This document shows, piece after piece, positions 58,108-64,000 of a stretch of DNA of 64,000 bases. Source of the stretch: Sporolactobacillus putidus (GTDB taxonomy: Bacteria; Bacillota; Bacilli; Bacillales; Sporolactobacillaceae); contig NZ_BMOK01000002.1 in assembly GCF_014647035.1 (NCBI RefSeq), forward strand, positions 1 through 64,000, in the 5' to 3' direction. Below the pieces are notes generated by a model, which was not told the origin of the DNA, made no database searches, and worked only from the letters and a program-made list of their open reading frames with translations. Made by a program: the position numbers and the translations under genes. Position 1 is the stretch's first letter; every line of letters begins with the position of its first letter.

Positions 58108-58590
58108 CTAAATTATTCGTTCGCCTTTATAAATCGCGCGTATCATAAGGCTGCATGTTTCGGTGAAAAATTCAATTGTTCTTCCGTAATCAGCACCGGT
58201 TTCTTCCGCAACAATCGGGATGTGAAAGATTTCAAGCTGTTTTTTAACTGCCGCGACATTGCGTTTGCCGATACTGCCCATTGGCAGCGGTCGGTACGAC
58301 TTGAACATTTCAGCTCCTCCTGCTATTTTGGCTCTTAGTGATCCGGGAGACAGTCCGTGTTCCCTTGTCAGCAGCCTGACCATTTCAGGAACCGCCGTAT
58401 TTGCGAACTTGCCGGGCGGAAAGTGATCCGAGCGTGCAAGAGACGAATCTGGAAGCATTACATGCGCCATTCCGGCGCTCCTTTCTTTTTCGCTGAACAA
58501 AATCACGCCGACGCATGAGCCGAGCCCCATCGTTTTTAATGTTTCAGGACTTTCTGCGCATTTAATTTCCGACAGTCCGACATGAATCAC
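58108..58590 (-). CDS. cheD: Chemoreceptor glutamine deamidase CheD
   Basis: The 160-residue product has the catalytic Cys in GLGSCVGVI near residue 25 and His in AGMAHVMLP near residue 42, with KIAGGAEMF near residue 90. It deamidates glutamines of chemoreceptors and also regulates CheC. Its ATG overlaps the cheC stop by 4 bases. Confidence 0.96.
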   Translation of the reverse strand: MIHVGLSEIKCAESPETLKTMGLGSCVGVILFSEKERSAGMAHVMLPDSSLARSDHFPPGKFANTAVPEMVRLLTREHGLSPGSLRAKIAGGAEMFKSYRPLPMGSIGKRNVAAVKKQLEIFHIPIVAEETGADYGRTIEFFTETCSLMIRAIYKGERII

Positions 58591-59201
58591 AAGGACGACT
58601 TCCTTTCAATTAACTTAAGAATGACGTCCATGGATTCAGGAGCAGGGAAAAAAAGAAATTCTCCTTTTAATTGATTGTTGCTTCCCTGATTACGCAAAAC
58701 CGCATCCATAAGAATAACTGAGTCATCACTAAGCGATAGTTCGACCAGTCCTTCGCCAAGTATGGCTCCTTCCATATCAATAGCGCAGATGGGCGGGGAT
58801 TGCGTCAGAGATACTTCCAGTAGAGCAGAAAGAGCAGATAAATAAGAACCGCACAATATATTACTGATTTCACTGAAAACCGATTTGCCTATTCCGCCGT
58901 CAAGAACCGAAGCGCCCGGCACGAGTTCCCGGATGAGCCGATCGGCAAGACTGACTTCGAACATCATGAAAAAGTGTCCGCTCAGTCCCCCCTCGACTTG
59001 AATGTATGAAGTAGCCACGTGTTTTTCAGTATCATGGTTAAGAAGTTCGGCAAGAGTCAGAATTTTAACCGTGGGGATTTTCAGCTCCACACGTTTGTTC
59101 AGAAGGAGGGACAGTGCGGACGCCGCATGGCCCGCACCGATGTTCCCCACTTCTTTCAGCAAATCAAGATGGGCGGGCAGCAATTCTTCTAAATTATGCA
59201 C
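58587..59201 (-). CDS. cheC: CheY-P phosphatase CheC
   Basis: The 204-residue product has two CheC repeats: KEVGNIGAGHAASALSLL near residue 15 and SVFSEISNILCGSYLSAL near residue 110, each carrying the E-x2-N pair needed for dephosphorylation. It hydrolyses CheY-P and couples to CheD for adaptation. Confidence 0.95.
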   Translation of the reverse strand: MHNLEELLPAHLDLLKEVGNIGAGHAASALSLLLNKRVELKIPTVKILTLAELLNHDTEKHVATSYIQVEGGLSGHFFMMFEVSLADRLIRELVPGASVLDGGIGKSVFSEISNILCGSYLSALSALLEVSLTQSPPICAIDMEGAILGEGLVELSLSDDSVILMDAVLRNQGSNNQLKGEFLFFPAPESMDVILKLIERKSSL

Positions 59202-59206
59202 CCTTG

Positions 59207-59680
59207 TTACACCTCAATTCGTTTGATTTCATCAACTTCCTCTTCGTTCAGTACACGGTCCAGATTCAATAAGATCAGCAAATCATCGTTGACAATTTTG
59301 GCAACACCATTTATGTACTCCGCCTCGGGTCCGCCGACAATATCAGGTGTTTTTTCAATGCTGTTTTTCTTTATATCCATGACCTCTTTTGCCGAATCCA
59401 CGAGAAGACCGACCTGGAGCTCGCCCACATCAGCGATGATAATCCTGCTGTCTGCCGTCAGCTCGGCACGGTTCATATGAAAGCGGCTGCGCACGTCAAT
59501 CACGGGAATGATTAAACCGCGGAGATTCATGACTCCCTCAACATATTCCGCCGCATTCGGCACTCGCGTGACGGGCTGGATACGTTCAATCGAAAGAACC
59601 TGGTCAATCGGCACACCGTACGTTTCACCGTTCAGTCTAAAAAGAATAACCTTGAACGATTCTCCTTCCATATTTTCCAT
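59207..59680 (-). CDS. cheW: Chemotaxis coupling protein CheW
   Basis: The 157-residue product has the CheW beta-barrel pattern: KVILFRLNGETYGVPIDQV and NLRGLIIPVIDVR near residue 60. It links chemoreceptors to CheA. The start at 59680 follows GGAGG at 8 bases; the frame to 59701 overlaps the cheA stop. Confidence 0.95.
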   Translation of the reverse strand: MENMEGESFKVILFRLNGETYGVPIDQVLSIERIQPVTRVPNAAEYVEGVMNLRGLIIPVIDVRSRFHMNRAELTADSRIIIADVGELQVGLLVDSAKEVMDIKKNSIEKTPDIVGGPEAEYINGVAKIVNDDLLILLNLDRVLNEEEVDEIKRIEV

Positions 59681-59693
59681 CGTCCATTCCTCC

Positions 59694-61796
59694 TCATGCA
59701 TTTTCTTTCAGGGACGCCTTTTTTTGGTGATCGATCAAGGCGCGGCAGTCAAGAATCAAGGCAACTTTGCCGTCGCCAAGAATTGTCGCGCCGGAAAATC
59801 CTTTGACGGATTTCAAATACCGGCCCAGAGGTTTGATCACGATATCCTGATAACCGAGCAGTTTTTCGGTGACAACACCGGCCAGTCTGTCGCCGCTCCT
59901 TACGAGAACAATAGAGCCCGAATGGACCTCTCCGCTTTTCTTTTGTATGGATGACGTTTCTTTTGCCTCCGGGATATCCAGGTAATCTTTAAGACTGACA
60001 AGAGGTACAATCCGGTTCTGATAGCTCATGACCTGGCGACTGTTTACAGACTGGATTTTCAATTGACGGATCAGCGCTGTTTCAACAATAGAGGTAATCG
60101 GTATGGCATAAATTTCCTGACCAGTCTGGATCAGCATGGCATTGATAATTGACAGAGTCAGAGGGAGTTTTACCGTAAATTTAGTCCCCTTGTCGGGTGA
60201 CGAATCGATCAGAACCGTTCCGCTTAACGAATGGATTTTGCTCTCGACAACATCCAAACCGACACCGCGCCCCGAAATATCCGAAATCTTATCCGCCGTA
60301 CTGAATCCCGATTCAAATAACAGATGATACACATCCTTGTCCGACAAAAGAGCGGCAGACTCTTTTGGGACAAGGCCTTTTTCCACCGCCTTTGACAGTA
60401 CCTTCTCACGATTGATGCCAGCTCCGTCGTCTTCAATTTCGATAATGACGTGGTTGCCGCTGTGATAGGCTTTAAGCGAAAGAATCCCTTCCGGAGATTT
60501 GCCCTTTTTCTCGCGGACATCCGGATGTTCAATGCCGTGGTCCATCGAATTGCGAATCATATGCATCAGCGGATCGCCAATTTCATCAATGACCGTACGG
60601 TCCAGTTCTGTCTCTGCTCCGCTGATCACCAGTTTAACTTTTTTGTTCAGCTCTTTTGAAAGGCTGCGCACCATTCTTGGAAAACGATTGAACACTTGTT
60701 CAATGGGTTCCATGCGAAGGTTCAGGATCGTTTCCTGGAGCTGATCGGATATTCTTTTCAATGTATCCACAGAATCTTTCAATTCCAGGTTGTTTAGAGA
60801 AGATGAAATTTTTTCCAAGCGGCTGCGATCAATGATCATTTCTTCAAAAAGATTCAGAAGATGATCCAGTCGATCCAGATTGACCCGAATCGTTTTAGCC
60901 ACTGCCTGATGCCCCTGCCCGGCAGAAGGGGCGTGCCCGTTTTCCTGCTTATGACGATCCGTTTTTTGTTCGTTACGGTCGTTGCTGTTTTTTTCAGAAT
61001 CAACGGCCCCTATTTGTGATAAATCAGCACGGTCAATTTCCGAAATCCCCATTACGGCATCGTAAACTTCTTCTTTTCCTTGGTCCGTGACCAGGATATA
61101 GGTAAATTGTCTGTCAAAGGCTTCCTTTTCGATTTCCTCCGTGGGTGGAACAGATTTCATGATTGTACCCATCTTTTCAAGCGCATTGGAAACCATAAGA
61201 GCGCGAGCCGCTTTCAGCACACAATTCTGATTCAGTGTTACAATGACCTGAAAAACGTTCATGTCCAGAGCCAGTGCCTGCTTAATCATGTCATTCTCAT
61301 AAGAGTTAAAATCATAATCTCCAGTCGGCTGATTTTGACTTGAGCTGTCCGTTTTCTCAACGGTTGCCGCTAAAGCGTTCTCTGTTCCCGACGTCTGATC
61401 CGGATGAATCTTCTCTGGACCGCCGGCAAGTGCGCGGAGCTTTTCCATCACCTCTCCCGCATCTTTTTGGTCTCCGCCGCCCTGTTCAATAGAGTCAACC
61501 ATTGCCTCCAGCAACTCCAGAGTTTCAAATAGAACATCGATCATCGCAGCGGAAACCTCTATTTTTTCATGGCGCAAAGCATCAAAAACATTTTCCATCA
61601 TGTGCGTCAGTTCCATCATATTTCCAAAGCCCATCTGACCCGAGCTGCCTTTTAAAGTATGGGCAGACCGGAAAATACTATTGATCAGTTCAGGATCACC
61701 AGTCTTTTCCTCCAAGACCAATAATTTATCGTTCAGATTCTGTAAATGCTCACGGGCTTCGTCAATAAATACACCTAAATATTGGCTCATGTCCAT
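59694..61796 (-). CDS. cheA: Chemotaxis histidine kinase CheA
   Basis: The 700-residue product has the Hpt P1 domain with phospho-His in SAHTLKGSSG (His46), a P2 domain with linker, the P3 dimer helix (LRMEPIEQVFNRFPRMVR), the P4 ATPase with the N-box MIRNSMDHGIE near residue 415, and P5 at the end. It phosphorylates CheY and CheB. It begins 3 bases after the cheB stop. Confidence 0.97.
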   Translation of the reverse strand: MDMSQYLGVFIDEAREHLQNLNDKLLVLEEKTGDPELINSIFRSAHTLKGSSGQMGFGNMMELTHMMENVFDALRHEKIEVSAAMIDVLFETLELLEAMVDSIEQGGGDQKDAGEVMEKLRALAGGPEKIHPDQTSGTENALAATVEKTDSSSQNQPTGDYDFNSYENDMIKQALALDMNVFQVIVTLNQNCVLKAARALMVSNALEKMGTIMKSVPPTEEIEKEAFDRQFTYILVTDQGKEEVYDAVMGISEIDRADLSQIGAVDSEKNSNDRNEQKTDRHKQENGHAPSAGQGHQAVAKTIRVNLDRLDHLLNLFEEMIIDRSRLEKISSSLNNLELKDSVDTLKRISDQLQETILNLRMEPIEQVFNRFPRMVRSLSKELNKKVKLVISGAETELDRTVIDEIGDPLMHMIRNSMDHGIEHPDVREKKGKSPEGILSLKAYHSGNHVIIEIEDDGAGINREKVLSKAVEKGLVPKESAALLSDKDVYHLLFESGFSTADKISDISGRGVGLDVVESKIHSLSGTVLIDSSPDKGTKFTVKLPLTLSIINAMLIQTGQEIYAIPITSIVETALIRQLKIQSVNSRQVMSYQNRIVPLVSLKDYLDIPEAKETSSIQKKSGEVHSGSIVLVRSGDRLAGVVTEKLLGYQDIVIKPLGRYLKSVKGFSGATILGDGKVALILDCRALIDHQKKASLKENA

Positions 61797-61799
61797 TTT

Positions 61800-62888
61800 T
61801 CAGTCAGCTCCCCGAATTCCAAATTGGCGGCATATTGCCGAAGCAACCCGATACAGCGGACACACCTCGTCGACTTTCCCGGTTTCGATCGCCGCTTTGG
61901 GCATGCCATATACGATACATGACTCCTCCGATTCAGCAATGGCATAGACATTGTTTCTTTTTTCCTTCAATTCTTCCAATCCTTCGGCACCATCCTTGCC
62001 CATCCCGGTTAAGATCGCAATAACAAAAGAACTTTTCTTTACCATAAGAAGAGATTTGAGCGTCACATCCACTGCAGGCCTGACCCCGTGAACAGGCACT
62101 GAATCCGACAGATGAACGGAAAGTCTGCCGTTCTCATTTTCTGTGACATGCAGATGAAAACCGCCGGGCGCAATGTAGACATGACCCTTTTCCAGCACTT
62201 CCCCCTCTTTTGCTTCACTGCATTTCAGCGCTGAGAGCCCGTTCAGTCGCTCCGCAAGAGATTGAGTAAACCGGGGGGGCATGTGCTGAACAATCAGGAC
62301 AGGCGCCGGCAGGTTCTCTTTTAAGGCGGGAATGACGGTCTGAAGAGCTTTCGGACCGCCAGTGGATGTTCCGATAAGGACAAGTGAAGCGTTACCGGCA
62401 GATGCCGTGTCGGTTGTCTTCGAAACAATTTTAGAAACAGGCCGTGTATACTTTTGAGCTTCTATTGGCTGGCAATGTACCGCCGGCCCCGAACGGACGG
62501 CCTGCCTTATTTTTGTCTGCAGTTCAAGCTGAATCCGTTCGATATTGCCCGGCCCTGCAGAAGGTTTGAAAATAAAATCAAACGCTCCGCTGCTGATCGC
62601 TTCAATCACATAATGGGCGTTTTTGTCTGAAGCTCCGCTGACCATGATGGTCGGTGTGGGCTGCCGTGCCATAATCTCGTGAAGGACATAAAGCCCGTCC
62701 TTCTCCCCAGACAGGACAATATCCAGAGTCACGATATCCGGTTTATATTTTGCCAGTTTCATAAGCGCATCATCAGCGTTTCTCGCTGTCGCGATCACGT
62801 GCATAGACACATCTTCTTCGATCATCGCTTTTAATGTCTGCCTCATAAATGCCGAGTCGTCGACAACCAGCACTTGAATGGGGTCCAT
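61800..62888 (-). CDS. cheB: Chemotaxis response regulator methylesterase CheB
   Basis: The 362-residue product has a receiver (Asp10, Asp11 and phospho-Asp near residue 56) and a C-terminal methylesterase with the Ser in IGTSTGGPKAL near residue 175, the His in VQHMPPRF near residue 200 and the Asp in GMGKDGAEGL near residue 298. It removes receptor methyl groups. The loop after the phospho-Asp is DIVLSGEKDG instead of the usual D-V-E-M-P-x-M-D-G, lacking the Pro and one residue longer. Confidence 0.95.
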   Translation of the reverse strand: MDPIQVLVVDDSAFMRQTLKAMIEEDVSMHVIATARNADDALMKLAKYKPDIVTLDIVLSGEKDGLYVLHEIMARQPTPTIMVSGASDKNAHYVIEAISSGAFDFIFKPSAGPGNIERIQLELQTKIRQAVRSGPAVHCQPIEAQKYTRPVSKIVSKTTDTASAGNASLVLIGTSTGGPKALQTVIPALKENLPAPVLIVQHMPPRFTQSLAERLNGLSALKCSEAKEGEVLEKGHVYIAPGGFHLHVTENENGRLSVHLSDSVPVHGVRPAVDVTLKSLLMVKKSSFVIAILTGMGKDGAEGLEELKEKRNNVYAIAESEESCIVYGMPKAAIETGKVDEVCPLYRVASAICRQFGIRGAD

Positions 62889-62890
62889 AA

Positions 62891-63763
62891 TTACTTACCT
62901 CTCAATAGTTCAAAATATTTTTTGACTCTTAAGACGAATGGAGAAACTGCCTGTTCATCCTGGCATTGAACAAGAAAAGCCCGTGCTAAAAGTCTCATAT
63001 CAATACTGAATCTGGAGTGGGGATACCGGATAACGCAAGGACTTTGTTCTCTTACGGAACGAATCACAGCATTGTCGCGATGTAAAGCGGTCAGCCATTT
63101 CAGATCAACATGAATATACTTTCTCGCTGCTTCGGACAGTCGCTGCCAGGTTTCTTTTCCTTCATGTAAATTACCAGTCATATTCACAACACAGGAAACC
63201 GACAATCGGGTATTTTTTGAACATATCATTTTGAGAGCAGAGTACCCGTCCGCCATCGCAGGAGGTTCCGGCGTTGTCACCAGAATCATCTGATGAACTG
63301 CAAGAACATAATGAAGCATATCATCTGTTACGCCAGCCCCAAAGTCAAAGATAATAAAATCATATCTTTCTTTGATTTGTTCGATCTGTTCAAGCAGAGA
63401 ATCAAGGCGCTTTCCGTCAGGACGAAATAAAGTTGACAGGCCGTTCCCGCCTGCAATAAAAGAAATATTTCCGGGTCCCCTGAAAATGGCATCTGAAAGT
63501 TGAAGCTGATCATGAACGCAGTCTGCGATGTGGGGCAGAGACGACCGGCCCACCAGGTGTTCTATGTTCCCCATTCCGACATCCAGATCAATAATAAGCA
63601 TCCTCTTGCCCAATTGGCTCAATGCAACGGAAAAGTTAACAGAGAAAACGGATTTGCCTACGCCGCCTTTACCACTGATCACACCAATGACCACTGCTTC
63701 TGAATTTGTTTTTTTTTCGGCAACTGCCCGCTGTCTCAATTTTTCAGCCTGATCATTGTTCAT
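62891..63763 (-). CDS. flhG: Flagellar number regulator FlhG (YlxH)
   Basis: The 290-residue MinD/ParA-type ATPase has the deviant Walker A SGKGGVGKS near residue 32, LIIDLDVGMGNIEHL near residue 56 and FDFGAGV near residue 140. It acts with FlhF to set flagellar number and position. Its start overlaps the flhF end by 11 bases. Confidence 0.95.
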   Translation of the reverse strand: MNNDQAEKLRQRAVAEKKTNSEAVVIGVISGKGGVGKSVFSVNFSVALSQLGKRMLIIDLDVGMGNIEHLVGRSSLPHIADCVHDQLQLSDAIFRGPGNISFIAGGNGLSTLFRPDGKRLDSLLEQIEQIKERYDFIIFDFGAGVTDDMLHYVLAVHQMILVTTPEPPAMADGYSALKMICSKNTRLSVSCVVNMTGNLHEGKETWQRLSEAARKYIHVDLKWLTALHRDNAVIRSVREQSPCVIRYPHSRFSIDMRLLARAFLVQCQDEQAVSPFVLRVKKYFELLRGK

Positions 63764-64000
63764 TTATATCACCCAGCATATGATTTATGAGTTCCCGGAC
63801 GTTCGGAGCCTGCAAATCATCCGGAACATTCTGTCCGTTCGTTATGTAAGCGATCGCCTTCTGCGGATGATTCAACAAGGTGCTCACAATAGCACCGTAT
63901 GTCTGCGTTTCATCGATCTTAGAGACGATCACCCGGTCTACCGGAAGCTGATCGAATTGTTCAATCATCGCATTGATATCTTCATACTTGGAAGTTGCCG
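63753..64000 (-). CDS. flhF: Flagellar GTPase FlhF, C-terminal part (5' end outside the window)
   Basis: About 82 residues are visible and the frame stays open to the right edge. They match the C-terminus of the SRP-like GTPase FlhF: ATSKYEDINAMIEQF, VIVSKIDETQTYGAIVS with the guanine-specificity segment, and ITNGQNVPDDLQAPN. FlhF localises the first flagellar parts. No start can be assigned. Confidence 0.93.
   Translation of the reverse strand, partial: ATSKYEDINAMIEQFDQLPVDRVIVSKIDETQTYGAIVSTLLNHPQKAIAYITNGQNVPDDLQAPNVRELINHMLGDINEQ

Noticed and set aside
1-64000. CRISPR arrays, insertion sequences or prophage genes
   Set aside because: No regular repeat-spacer array, transposase or phage structural gene was seen; the only phased repeat has four units with 7-base spacers, not CRISPR-like.

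Overview
The window comes from a motile, endospore-forming member of the Bacillales. Evidence is a sporulation set (spoVS, a SpoIIIE/FtsK translocase, both dipicolinate synthase subunits), the end of a fla/che operon with sigD, a Gram-positive type PolC, and gene order matching the rpsB-to-spoVS part of the Bacillus subtilis chromosome. A D-lactate/glycolate oxidase module and overall protein character fit a Sporolactobacillus-like lineage, but that genus call is inference. Every protein gene from 4028 to the right edge lies on the minus strand.

Region 1 (1-3650) is visibly AT-rich and accessory: a GNAT acetyltransferase cut short, a LssY C-terminal domain protein, a HAD dehalogenase, a GyrI-like effector-binding protein and a DUF3788 protein. 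It is followed by a tRNA-Pro(GGG) with a strong promoter and a 19-bp perfect inverted-repeat terminator. Region 2 (4028-11600) is lineage-specific: a DUF402 protein, an MFS anion transporter next to glcF and glcD, a 700-base regulatory gap holding four 14-base repeats in exact 21-bp phase, a CBS-pair protein, and an SPFH membrane protein with a 53-residue Arc-type ribbon-helix-helix gene behind it.

Region 3 (11666-36800, read right to left) is conserved: rpsO, pnp, the processing-peptidase-like ymxG, dpaA-dpaB, asd-dapG-dapA (aspartate semialdehyde to dihydrodipicolinate, feeding both lysine and spore dipicolinate), pcp, RNase J2, ftsK/spoIIIE, ymfI-ymfJ-ymfK-rodZ, pgsA, cinA, recA, rny, ymdB and spoVS. 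Genes found here in B. subtilis (ymfF, ymfH, tepA, ymxH, ylxY) are absent. Stage-specific promoters can be read in place: a sigma-H type upstream of spoVS and a sigma-K type upstream of dpaA.

Region 4 (35800-56600) is a translation, replication and envelope superoperon: rpsB, tsf, pyrH, frr, uppS, cdsA, dxr, rseP, proS, polC, rimP, nusA, rnpM, ylxQ, infB, ylxP, rbfA, truB, ribF. Region 5 (56700-64000) is the end of the fla/che operon: flhF (partial), flhG, cheB, cheA, cheW, cheC, cheD, sigD and a swrB-like gene. I did not find a clearly undescribed system. The best leads are the phased repeats at 9132-9208, the SPFH/ribbon-helix-helix pair, and two degenerate active or signalling sites (RNase J2, CheB receiver).
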